DNA of 52,597 nt from Deltaproteobacteria bacterium ADurb.Bin207 (lineage in GTDB: Bacteria; Myxococcota_A; Polyangia; Polyangiales; Polyangiaceae). Positions 33,989 to 42,037 of this stretch are shown here, piece by piece (position 1 is the first letter of the stretch; every line of letters begins with the position of its first letter). The notes under the pieces were generated by a model. It did not search any database. It was given only the letters and a program-made list of their open reading frames with translations, and was not told the origin of the DNA. The position numbers and the translations under genes are program-made. Where the stretch lies: positions 1-52,597 of the forward strand of contig MWCO01000040.1 of NCBI GenBank assembly GCA_002070115.1, in the 5' to 3' direction.

Positions 33989-35959
33989 ATGATCGAAATC
34001 GCTTCCATCCTCGGCGCAGGGGCGCTCGCTCTCGGAGTGGCGATCATACTCGCTCTACCATTGCTCTCTCGAGCTACTCGGCTGCGTCTCATTACCTCAT
34101 CGTACGCCCCCGCCTATGCAACGATCCGTAACTACCTGCGCGTCTTCGATCGCTCCGTGCTGGCTCTCACCGCGCTCGTCGTATTCGCGATCGGCGTCGG
34201 TGTCGGCGTCGTGCGCTCCCATCAACCCGAAGACCCAATCTCATCACCCCTCAGCCTCGCCAGTTCGATGGCGCTCGCCACGGCCCTCGGAGCCCTGTGC
34301 AGCTCCTTGGCCGTCCATATCAATGCCATCGCCAGCGTACGCGGCGCCTGTCGCCTGGCTGACTTCTCCAAACACAGCGCATCGGCTGGCTTGCTCGTCG
34401 GTATCCGTTGGGCCGGAGCTGCTTCTGTGGCGTCGATGGCCATCGTGATGCTTTGTCCCTCCGTGCTGATGACGATAACTTGTCTGTTCGTCTCCGACCA
34501 GCAATGCGTACCCCTCCTCATCCACCTGCTGCCATGCTTCGCTCTGGGAACCGTTTTCCCTTCTATCGTCTCCCATTTCATCGGTGGGGTATTCGTCAGC
34601 GCTTGTGCATCCCTACCCAATCACCGAAATACATTCTCTACGATCCCCACCCATCTCACCGTGCCCGCTACACGCGTGGCCGATACCGTGTCCACCACCG
34701 TGATGCTCAGTGTTGCCGTAACCATTGTCGCTCATGACTCCTCGGGCTTGGCTCCGTCGTTGATGTTCGCCCCGTTTCTCGTGGTGACACTCGGATTGGT
34801 GGTGACGTGCATTGCCCTATGGATCGTGCGTTCGGATACGACCGAATCGGGCACCAGCGCAATCGCACGCGGCTTGTGGGGACTCATCGTGCTTGTCGCG
34901 GGCGTTTTCGCGGGGGCGTCGCATTGGCTCTTCGGATCGCAAGGGTGGCGCGTGGCCGCCGCTTGCGCCCTGGGATTGACCGGTTCTGCCGTGACGCTTT
35001 TCGTCGGACGATGGCGAGCACAGCACAAACATCATGAGCGAGCGGCTGCTACATGGGCGAACGATATGCTTACCGCTGCCGCCATCGGCGCGGTGATTGC
35101 CACCGTGGCCATCGTCGGTGATGTCCTTGGTCGAGATCAAACCACGTTGCCATGGACCGGAATCACCCTTGGGTTTGCGGCTTTGGCGTTCATCGCCACC
35201 GCGCCCTACGGCTTGGCGATTGGAAATATGGAAAGCATCGTCGGTGGGCATCGTGCGAATCACGCAGAGCCGCAGAACATGCCGACGACATTGAGCTCCT
35301 GTGCCGATACGGCATTCGGAGTCACGACACATGCAGCGGGTGGTTTTGCTCTCGCGGTGTGGATGACCAGCGTGGCGATTTTTCGAAAAACAGAATTAAT
35401 ACAAGAGGATTGGGGCTACGCGGTGGGGCTGAGCGCGGCGGCTTTTGTCGGAATGGTATTCGTCGTCGCCCTCGTGGCAGTGTCGCTGCGCGCCTTGGCC
35501 GCCACCTCTTGCGTCGCTCTCGCGGGTAGTTCACCGTCGGATGACTCCCGAAGGGTCGACGCCTCCCTCCAAGAAGCTACGCGACAAGGAATTCCATGGA
35601 TGCTCATGGTGACGATCGTCCCGGCGCTTGTCTGGGCGGCGTTACGTTGGGGGGCTCGACCCGCTTTGGTGGCTGCATCGACGTTGTCGGCGATCCTCGG
35701 AGCATCGATGCTCGGACTCGTCGTTTCTCTCGGAACATCGTTTTCGGGGATACGACGGAATATGGCTTCAGGACCGAAGGGGCCCGTTGATAAGCCTGTT
35801 GACGTCGACGAAAAATGGACCAACAATGGTCCTGTTGATGCTCTGAACGGGGGTGATTTGTTAGGGACATCCCTTCAAACCCTGGTCGGGCCTTGTATCC
35901 ACGCTTCCGTGAAGTTGCTCGCCGCGGCGGCGTTGGCGCTTGCAGCGCATCTATTCTGA
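33989..35959 (+). CDS. Degenerate membrane pyrophosphatase (HppA) homologue, catalytic residues lost
   Basis: 656 residues, about 15-16 membrane helices, no signal peptide. By eye it aligns end to end with H+-translocating pyrophosphatases. Residues 100-150 ('GALCSSLAVHINAIASVRGA', 'GLLVGIRWAGAASVAS') match the family's 'SVRANVR...AFQSGAVTGMLV'. 'FPSIVSHFIGGVFVS' (190-204) matches 'ASLISIFARLGGGIFTK'. 'YGLAIGNMESI' (407-417) matches YGPVTDNAGGI, and 'LLGTSLQTLVGPCIHASVKL' (624-643) matches [20 protein letters not shown]. Every acidic/Lys motif that binds Mg-pyrophosphate is gone: DVGADLVGKVE becomes 'ASLPNHRNTFS' (207-217), and DNVGDNVGD becomes 'ADTVSTTVM' (231-239). It therefore cannot be a working pyrophosphatase. 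The homology is strong to my eye but untested. It is the last gene of the plus-strand TolQ-TolR-TolR operon. Confidence 0.85.
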   Translation: MIEIASILGAGALALGVAIILALPLLSRATRLRLITSSYAPAYATIRNYLRVFDRSVLALTALVVFAIGVGVGVVRSHQPEDPISSPLSLASSMALATALGALCSSLAVHINAIASVRGACRLADFSKHSASAGLLVGIRWAGAASVASMAIVMLCPSVLMTITCLFVSDQQCVPLLIHLLPCFALGTVFPSIVSHFIGGVFVSACASLPNHRNTFSTIPTHLTVPATRVADTVSTTVMLSVAVTIVAHDSSGLAPSLMFAPFLVVTLGLVVTCIALWIVRSDTTESGTSAIARGLWGLIVLVAGVFAGASHWLFGSQGWRVAAACALGLTGSAVTLFVGRWRAQHKHHERAAATWANDMLTAAAIGAVIATVAIVGDVLGRDQTTLPWTGITLGFAALAFIATAPYGLAIGNMESIVGGHRANHAEPQNMPTTLSSCADTAFGVTTHAAGGFALAVWMTSVAIFRKTELIQEDWGYAVGLSAAAFVGMVFVVALVAVSLRALAATSCVALAGSSPSDDSRRVDASLQEATRQGIPWMLMVTIVPALVWAALRWGARPALVAASTLSAILGASMLGLVVSLGTSFSGIRRNMASGPKGPVDKPVDVDEKWTNNGPVDALNGGDLLGTSLQTLVGPCIHASVKLLAAAALALAAHLF

Positions 35960-35967
35960 AACCAAAC

Positions 35968-35996
35968 AGCCCGTTTCCGAGCTTGATGGACGGGCT
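35968..35996. terminator. Inverted repeat between operon end and SNF2 gene
   Basis: AGCCCGT (35968-35974) and ACGGGCT (35990-35996), a perfect 7-bp stem with a 15-base loop, 9 bases after the stop of the pyrophosphatase-like gene. No T-run follows, so a weak or factor-dependent terminator at best. Confidence 0.35.
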
Positions 35997-36016
35997 CTCC
36001 CCCGCACGGGAGGCTT

Positions 36017-39000
36017 ATGTTGTCGTCTCTTTCGGATGCTCTATCCACTCTAAGCGACCGCGGTTTGCGTCGCCTTCTCGGTGCTCGAACGTTCCTTCGG
36101 GGGCTCGATTATGCCCGCCGCAAAGTGGTCGAAGGCGTCGACGTCGGCGAGATGATCGCCACCGGACGCGTTCGTGGTTCGGACGCTGAACCTTACGTGG
36201 TCAACGTGGAACTTACGCCTTCGGGAATTCAATCGAATTGCACCTGTCCTGCTTTTGCAAAAGCAGGTCAACACTGCAAACACGTGGCGGCATTGCTCAT
36301 TACCGTTCGTGATCAGGCGCGCGGCGCCATGCCGCGAAGGCCCGCTCCTCCCGCACCCCAACCCGTTGCCGCACTACCTTCCGCGGAAGGAAAGGTGCGC
36401 CGTCGTGACAAACGACGACGTCCTACCGCCATTCATGTTCTGCCTCCCCAATTCGGTGCGGTACCCGAACCGGATGCCGTGGCGAGCGCCACCGGTATCG
36501 GGGCTTGGCTACCTCCAGGAAAACAAACAAGCCCTCGACCCCTCGAATACCGGATCCACGTTCGACAAGGAGCCGTGACGATCACGGTGCTGGATACGGA
36601 TGCGCGCGTCCCTCTGCTGCCCTCTCAAGCTCTCGCTTGGCAAGCCATCCAACCAAGTCCGGATTACGCACCTTTGCGGTTGTTGGCCCGACTCGAAAGC
36701 GGCAATCCCCGTCACCCCGCCGTCGACGTGCGCGGCGAAGACGTCGCCGAATTGTTGCCGCTTCTTCGTGAACGACGCGTGCTGCTCGAGCCAGCTCTCA
36801 TGCAACTTCGTTTCGTCGATGATCCGCTGGTGCCCCGTTTCGATCTCGAACTGGCTGGAAACGATGCCCTCGTCGTGAAAGTAAGCTTCGAACGAGCCAG
36901 CGACAAACGAAGATTCGCCCTGTCTCAAGGCGGTTGGTTCGAAGGAGCCCCCGGTTGGCAAATCGATACGTCGGCTGGGACGGCTCATCCCCTGCATCGT
37001 CGAGTCTCCCCTGCCGTCTTACGACGTCTGCTTCGTTCTCCTACCATCGCAGAACCAATAGCCAATGTGGCGGATCTGATCATGACCGGACTGCCGCGTA
37101 TCGCTTCCGAAGTTGGAGCTGAATTGCCAGACCTCGATGGCGTAGCGCAGGTTGTCGATCTGGAACCGTCGTTTCGAATTCATGCGCAAGGCGATCTGGT
37201 GGGCGCGGAAGTGTTTTTGTATGCGAGCTATGGGGAAATCGAAAATCCCTTGCGCGCTTCGGGGCTTGGTCCACCCGTATTGATTCAGCCGCCCAGTGCG
37301 GAAACGCAAGGTCGAATCCGCTGCATTCGTGCCGATATTCCCGCACAACAAGAAGCGGTTCAGAAACTCCTCGAACTCGGGCTGACACCTCATGAGTCTG
37401 GCGATCACTTCGTGGCCAAAGGCGATAGGGCAACGGAATTCTGGTCCGAAGGCCTTGGAGCTTTGCCAGAAACGTGGAGTCTGTACGTACCAGATGACCT
37501 TGTGGATACCCAGGTGCGCACGGCGCATATCACACCCTTCGGGCGAATATCGTCCGGAGTCGATTGGTTGTCTGTCAAACTCGGTTTCGAAGCGGAAGGG
37601 GTAGGGGTATCACGTGAGGAAATCGCGCGATGCTTAGCCACGGGACAGAAGTATGTGAAAATGGAAGATGGCTCGTTCGCCTATATCAATCGCGAACAGA
37701 TTCAAGCGGTGCTGGACCGGGAAATCGAGCTGATGACCGCTGCAAAAGGCGGCAAGCTCCCTCTTGCACAAGCCGGACGAGTCAAAGAACTCGAAGAACT
37801 ACTCAACTCGTTTGGAAAGTGTACTTCGACCCCCGCCACCAAAAAAATGTTCGAGCGTCTAGCCGGCATCGATTCGATCGCTGTCGTGCGGAAACCTCGA
37901 ACACTCAAAGCGAAATTGCGACCGTACCAGGAACTTGGCATCTCCTGGCTCAAGTTCATTCACGACATCGCATCCGGAGGCGTTCTCGCCGATGACATGG
38001 GGTTGGGAAAAACCCTGCAAACCATCGCCCTGTTTTTGCTCGTCAAAACCGAAAAAAATGCGATTTCCTGCCTCGTGGTCGCCCCCACCAGCGTCGTGGG
38101 TAACTGGGAACGCGAAATCAATCGCTTCGCGCCAACTCTCAAAGTGATGGTGTGGCACGGTGCCGAACGCAAACAACAAGAAGAAGAACTCAGAACCTCG
38201 GAAGTAGTGATCACGAGCTATGCGCTGCTTCGACGCGATGCCGATCTACTGCAGTCCCTCGATTTCACATACTGCGTACTCGATGAAGCCCAGCACATCA
38301 AAAACCCACTGAGTGCAACCGCGCAAGCCGCAAAACGAATCAAGGCGAGTCGTCGGTTGGCGCTCACCGGCACGCCCATCGAGAATCGCTTGTCCGAAAT
38401 CTGGTCGATCTTCGATTTCGTGAGCCCAGGACTGCTCGGACCCTTGGGCAAGTTCGAAGAAAAATTCAGCCGGCCCATCGATCAAGGAGACTCAAAAGCA
38501 GCCGCGCGCCTTCGTGCCATCATCCATCCGTTCATTTTGCGAAGAACGAAACTCGAGGTGGCGCAAGATCTCCCCGAGAAAATCGAAATGGATCGAATCT
38601 GCGAACTGGCGGGAGACCAACGAACCATCTACTTGCAAGTCGCTCAAGAAGTTCGCGCGCAAGTGCTCGGCGAAGTGGAGCGACAAGGATTGGCCAAGAG
38701 CCAGATTCATATCCTCGCCGGTTTGACTCGATTGCGACAAGCAGCCTGCGATCCGCGATTGCTCGGACTGCCACGACAATTCACCGACGAGGACTCCGGA
38801 AAACTCATGGCATTGCGCGAACTCGTGGAAGAATGCGTGGCCGGTGGTCATAAGGTTCTCGTCTTCTCTCAATTCGTGTCCATGCTCCACCTGATCCGAA
38901 AAGTGCTCGATGGCGATGCCGTGAAATATGAGTACCTCGATGGATCGACCAAAGACCGCAGCGCCGCGGTAGAACGCTTTCAAATGGATCCCACCATCTC

Positions 39001-39310
39001 CGTGTTCCTCATCAGCTTGAAAGCAGGGGGAACAGGCTTGAACTTGACCGCCGCCGATACCGTTATCCACTTCGATCCATGGTGGAACCCAGCCGTCGAA
39101 GACCAGGCTACGGATCGCGCTCATAGAATCGGACAGACCCGCGTGGTGACAACTTATCGCTTGATGGCGGAAGGAACCATCGAAGAAAAAATCCTTCAAC
39201 TCAAAGCCAAGAAGCGAGAATTGGTGTCTGCCGTGCTCAGCGAAGATGAAGGCGGCGCGAAAAAACTCACTCGCGCCGATGTCGAAGAACTGTTTGCCGT
39301 AGATGGCTGA
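36017..39310 (+). CDS. SWIM-SNF2 helicase fusion
   Basis: 1097 residues. The N-terminal SWIM finger is seen as 'SNCTCPAFAKAGQHCKHVAA' (CxC, then CxH) around residues 74-95, preceded by the typical 'RGLDYARRKVVEGV' region and followed by a Pro/Arg-rich linker. A long SNF2-associated region follows to ~640. ATPase core: LADDMGLGKT near 657, DEAQ near 755, 'LTGTPIENRLSEIWSIFDFV', 'VLVFSQFVSML', 'GTGLNLTAADTVIHFDPWWN', 'ATDRAHRIGQTRVV' near 1031. Complete and probably active. It combines in one chain what is split into two genes at 3.0-6.9 kb. Confidence 0.95.
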   Translation: MLSSLSDALSTLSDRGLRRLLGARTFLRGLDYARRKVVEGVDVGEMIATGRVRGSDAEPYVVNVELTPSGIQSNCTCPAFAKAGQHCKHVAALLITVRDQARGAMPRRPAPPAPQPVAALPSAEGKVRRRDKRRRPTAIHVLPPQFGAVPEPDAVASATGIGAWLPPGKQTSPRPLEYRIHVRQGAVTITVLDTDARVPLLPSQALAWQAIQPSPDYAPLRLLARLESGNPRHPAVDVRGEDVAELLPLLRERRVLLEPALMQLRFVDDPLVPRFDLELAGNDALVVKVSFERASDKRRFALSQGGWFEGAPGWQIDTSAGTAHPLHRRVSPAVLRRLLRSPTIAEPIANVADLIMTGLPRIASEVGAELPDLDGVAQVVDLEPSFRIHAQGDLVGAEVFLYASYGEIENPLRASGLGPPVLIQPPSAETQGRIRCIRADIPAQQEAVQKLLELGLTPHESGDHFVAKGDRATEFWSEGLGALPETWSLYVPDDLVDTQVRTAHITPFGRISSGVDWLSVKLGFEAEGVGVSREEIARCLATGQKYVKMEDGSFAYINREQIQAVLDREIELMTAAKGGKLPLAQAGRVKELEELLNSFGKCTSTPATKKMFERLAGIDSIAVVRKPRTLKAKLRPYQELGISWLKFIHDIASGGVLADDMGLGKTLQTIALFLLVKTEKNAISCLVVAPTSVVGNWEREINRFAPTLKVMVWHGAERKQQEEELRTSEVVITSYALLRRDADLLQSLDFTYCVLDEAQHIKNPLSATAQAAKRIKASRRLALTGTPIENRLSEIWSIFDFVSPGLLGPLGKFEEKFSRPIDQGDSKAAARLRAIIHPFILRRTKLEVAQDLPEKIEMDRICELAGDQRTIYLQVAQEVRAQVLGEVERQGLAKSQIHILAGLTRLRQAACDPRLLGLPRQFTDEDSGKLMALRELVEECVAGGHKVLVFSQFVSMLHLIRKVLDGDAVKYEYLDGSTKDRSAAVERFQMDPTISVFLISLKAGGTGLNLTAADTVIHFDPWWNPAVEDQATDRAHRIGQTRVVTTYRLMAEGTIEEKILQLKAKKRELVSAVLSEDEGGAKKLTRADVEELFAVDG

Positions 39311-39530
39311 ACGCCATCGCGAACGAGCCATCCCTGCCATCATTCGAATAATCGCTGCCCGTTTGGGAGGTCATCGACCCGTGGGAACCGTAGCGATCCC
39401 CCTTGCCACAGACCCCTGCCTTTCGTCCCTTCAGCCTTGGCATGCACCTGCCCGTTGGCGCAAGGATGCTCCCCAAGCGCCTGCCCCAAAAATCATGGCC
39501 GAATCGATGAAAATAAAGCGCAATGATTGA
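39303..39530 (+). CDS. Possible small ORF overlapping the SNF2 gene end
   Basis: 75 codons starting inside the last 8 bases of the SWIM-SNF2 gene. The N-terminal part ('RAIPAIIRIIAARLGGHRPV') resembles an amphipathic helix; the rest is Pro/Ala-rich. The codon third positions look moderately coding, but no ribosome binding site precedes the ATG. It fills most of the 296-base gap before the convergent lipoprotein gene. Uncertain. Confidence 0.25.
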   Translation: MAERHRERAIPAIIRIIAARLGGHRPVGTVAIPLATDPCLSSLQPWHAPARWRKDAPQAPAPKIMAESMKIKRND

Positions 39531-39606
39531 CCGCACTCAACGACCTGAGAGGCCAATCACTCCACCATCCTCGAAGATGGCAGCCCGCCGCAGTGAAGCG
39601 CAACCG

Positions 39607-40092
39607 CTAGAATAGACAGGTGCCAAATGCCCAGATTCCGTCGCAATCAGCGCCGGGCTCACTCTGGGTTCCGGTATAGGCCATAGAACCGCCGGTGCCG
39701 CCTCCCGCGCCGCCACCACCGCCACCGCCGCCGCCCCCTCCTCCTCCGCCACCGCCGGTCCCCGCATATCCTCCCGTGCCGGCATAACCACCCGTTCCAG
39801 CGTAGCCACCCGTTCCAGCAGTTCCTCCTGAACCTGCCGTTCCCGCTGTGCCCGCCGTTCCCGCTGTGCCCGCAGTCCCTCCTGAGCCTGCCGTACCGCC
39901 CGAGCCCGCCGTGCCCCCACTACCGCCCGTATTGCTGTCGGCCTCGTCAGCCGCATCCGTCGTTCCTCCCGTGCCCGGATTCGTATCCAGATCCGCTTCC
40001 GGTGATGCGCACGCTAGAGGAAATACAGAGCCAGCAAGCACCACACCGCAGGCGATCATAAGCAATTGCTTGAATCCAAGAGAACGTTTCAT
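39607..40092 (-). CDS. Gly-Thr-rich repetitive lipoprotein
   Basis: 161 residues from ATG at 40092, with AGGAG about 10 bases upstream. Lipoprotein signal with lipid-attachment Cys ('VVLAGSVFPLACASPEAD'). The mature part is almost entirely low complexity: GGTAGS/GTA pentads, then AGTGGY hexads, then a run of about 16 glycines. It ends in a short Cys-containing segment ('GADCDGIWAFGTCLF') able to form one disulfide. Such 'GGTAGT' lipoproteins are very common in Polyangia; their role is unknown, perhaps surface spacers. It lies downstream of the second Gly-rich lipoprotein in the same direction. Confidence 0.8.
   Translation of the reverse strand: MKRSLGFKQLLMIACGVVLAGSVFPLACASPEADLDTNPGTGGTTDAADEADSNTGGSGGTAGSGGTAGSGGTAGTAGTAGTAGTAGSGGTAGTGGYAGTGGYAGTGGYAGTGGGGGGGGGGGGGGGGAGGGTGGSMAYTGTQSEPGADCDGIWAFGTCLF
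39697..39925. repeat. Low-complexity Gly-codon repeats
   Basis: Stacked in-frame repeats within the lipoprotein gene: an 18-bp unit ('ggcataaccacccgttcca' type) at about 39758-39818, shorter 9-15-bp GTA/GGTAGS units at about 39822-39925, and a (ccN)n poly-Gly run at about 39697-39757. Slippage-prone. Confidence 0.8.
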
Positions 40093-40257
40093 CGATGCAC
40101 TTCTCCTACGGAGTTCTTGCCAACTGAAACACAATCCAATTCGACTCACATCGGAACCTACCACAGCCACGAATATCTGCAAATAGACCGGTCATGGACG
40201 ACGAGAATTCAACACAAAGAAATTTCGTCTTCTCATGAATGCACAAAACCAATGGAT

Positions 40258-40842
40258 TTACTTGGGCTTACAGTCGATTCCCGGAGTTGCCTTGAGAAAA
40301 ACATTGACAAGAGTACACGAAGGGCCGCCATCGGTGTCTTCGATCACGCCACAAACTCCAAAAGTCTCGTCGGCACAACACCCCTCGAAATTCCCCAGCG
40401 GTAATCCCCAAATCGTGCATTTAAGGTTACAGCACTCCTTGCCCCCACATTGTTCGCCCGGCGACGGACAAGAGGATGTGGTGCCACCGCTCCCCCCCGT
40501 AGCTCCTCCAGTGCCTCCTGTGGCTCCCCCAGTTCCCCCCGTGGCTCCTCCAGTTCCCCCCGTGGCTCCTCCGCTTCCTCCGCTAGCTCCCGTGCCGCCT
40601 TCCCCCCCGCTCGACGCCCCAGCTCCCGCCATTCCACCGCCCTCCGACGTGGCATCCCCCTCCGTGCCTCCTGTTCCGCCGACCCCATGGCCCGCTTTCC
40701 CCGCGGAACCCTCCGCCGAGGCGTCTTCGTCGATAAGGGGAGGCAATTCATCCGTGTCATGAACAGAGCGGGCGCAGTTGGATACAACCCCAAACAGGCC
40801 CAACGCACCGCAAAGCGCAATCCTGCCCATACCTCGCCACAT
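40258..40842 (-). CDS. Gly-rich exported protein with Cys-rich C-terminus
   Basis: About 194 residues from ATG at 40842; ATG at 40830 and a longer start at 40878 are alternatives. Signal sequence 'RIALCGALGLFGVVSNCARS', probably a lipoprotein with an atypical Asn before the Cys. It is followed by an acidic stretch and Gly repeats, including a 7-residue (GGATGGT) array encoded by 21-bp units. The C-terminal ~60 residues carry about ten cysteines ('SCPSPGEQCGGKECCNLKC', 'GCCADETFGVCG', 'C', 'C'), a knottin-like disulfide-rich module. It begins 46 bases after rodA and may be transcribed with the rod-shape operon. Confidence 0.82.
   Translation of the reverse strand: MWRGMGRIALCGALGLFGVVSNCARSVHDTDELPPLIDEDASAEGSAGKAGHGVGGTGGTEGDATSEGGGMAGAGASSGGEGGTGASGGSGGATGGTGGATGGTGGATGGTGGATGGSGGTTSSCPSPGEQCGGKECCNLKCTIWGLPLGNFEGCCADETFGVCGVIEDTDGGPSCTLVNVFLKATPGIDCKPK
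40499..40570. repeat. 21-bp tandem repeat in Gly-rich protein gene
   Basis: About three to four copies of a 21-bp unit of the type 'gtggctcctccagttccccc', encoding GGATGGT on the minus strand. Confidence 0.85.
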
Positions 40843-40888
40843 GGTAACTAGTGTAAAGGCTCGCGCATCGACGTTCAAGCCAAGGCTC

Positions 40889-42037
40889 TCAAAGCAAACG
40901 TCGCGGACCTTGCAGCGTGGTCCCAGAAAAGCGTCGCAGAGAGACGTTCATCAGAAGCCCGAGACCGATGAGGATGGTGATGACGGAAGATCCGCCATAA
41001 GAAAACAAGGGCAGCGTAACACCTACGACGGGAAGCAAGCCGAGCACCATGCCGAGGTTGAAGATCGTATGCCAGAAAAGCATGGCGCCGACTCCCACGG
41101 CCAGAACCGCGCCAAAACGGTCTCGGGCCTGGGCCGCGATGCGAACGGACCAGAGGATGAGAAAGGCATAAAGGCCGATGAGAACCATGCATCCGAGAAA
41201 TCCCCAGTCCTCGGCAAAAACAGGGAACGGAAAGTCAGTGTATTGGTCGGGTAGGAATAGATATTGGTTTTGCGTGCCTTTCATATAGCCCTGACCAAAG
41301 AAACCCCCGTTTCCGATGGCAATTCGCGCATGATGAGCGTGCCAACCCACGCCGCGGATATCGGCTTCGGGATTCAAAAAAGCGGTGATTCGCCCCCGTT
41401 GGTAGTCCTTCAGGCCGTAGTTCCACATGAGGATTGCCACCGAAGACACCGAGACGATGCTGAACAACGACGTTTTCCAATGGATGCGAGTCAACACGAG
41501 GATGGAACCGAAGATGAGGGCAAGAATGATGGAGGTTCCAAGATCGGGTTGCTGTTGCACGAGAACCACAGGCAACAAGGTCAGCAACGTGGGGACGATG
41601 AGATCGCGCAACGTTCGCGCTTCGGACTTCGGATCGGTGTGAAGGTACTTGGCCAAGGCGATCGTGAGCGCGAGCTTCATGAATTCGCTTGGCTGAAAGC
41701 TGAAGGAACCTATCGGTATCCAGCGGGCCGAGCCTCGGATGTCTTTGCCCAAAATGAGCACGATGATGAGCAGCAACACACCAACCGCATAGATGACGTA
41801 ACCGGCTTGCTCGAGAAAACGGTAATCGAGGGATGCCACGATGACCGCGAGAATGCCCCCAGCCACGAGCCAATACACCTGGTTGAGATATAGTTCGCTT
41901 CTCGAGGCACCATAGACGCTCGTGGCGCTGTACAGGTTGACGATTCCCACGACGGCGATGAGCGCCGCACAGATGAACAGGGGCCAATCGAATTGGTCTT
42001 TCGTGCGCAGTCCCTGATTGCCAAGGTGAAGGTTCAT
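40889..42037 (-). CDS. rodA: Rod-shape peptidoglycan glycosyltransferase RodA
   Basis: 382 residues, about ten membrane helices. SEDS-family enzyme that polymerises lipid II together with PBP2 during cell elongation. Signatures: 'GIVNLYSAT' in helix one, 'GSARWIPIGSFSFQPSEFMK' (the conserved periplasmic loop), 'IAIGNGGFFGQGYMKGTQNQ', 'FPVFAEDWGFLG' and 'VGVTLPLFSYGGSSVITILI'. Its ATG overlaps the stop of mrdA (4 bases), so both partners are made from one transcript. Confidence 0.96.
   Translation of the reverse strand: MNLHLGNQGLRTKDQFDWPLFICAALIAVVGIVNLYSATSVYGASRSELYLNQVYWLVAGGILAVIVASLDYRFLEQAGYVIYAVGVLLLIIVLILGKDIRGSARWIPIGSFSFQPSEFMKLALTIALAKYLHTDPKSEARTLRDLIVPTLLTLLPVVLVQQQPDLGTSIILALIFGSILVLTRIHWKTSLFSIVSVSSVAILMWNYGLKDYQRGRITAFLNPEADIRGVGWHAHHARIAIGNGGFFGQGYMKGTQNQYLFLPDQYTDFPFPVFAEDWGFLGCMVLIGLYAFLILWSVRIAAQARDRFGAVLAVGVGAMLFWHTIFNLGMVLGLLPVVGVTLPLFSYGGSSVITILIGLGLLMNVSLRRFSGTTLQGPRRLL

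Noticed and set aside
33989..35959. Active H+-pyrophosphatase
   Set aside because: All loops that bind Mg-pyrophosphate lack the required Asp/Lys residues.
40499..40570. Possible CRISPR or non-coding minisatellite
   Set aside because: The 21-bp units are in frame and encode the Gly-rich part of an exported protein.
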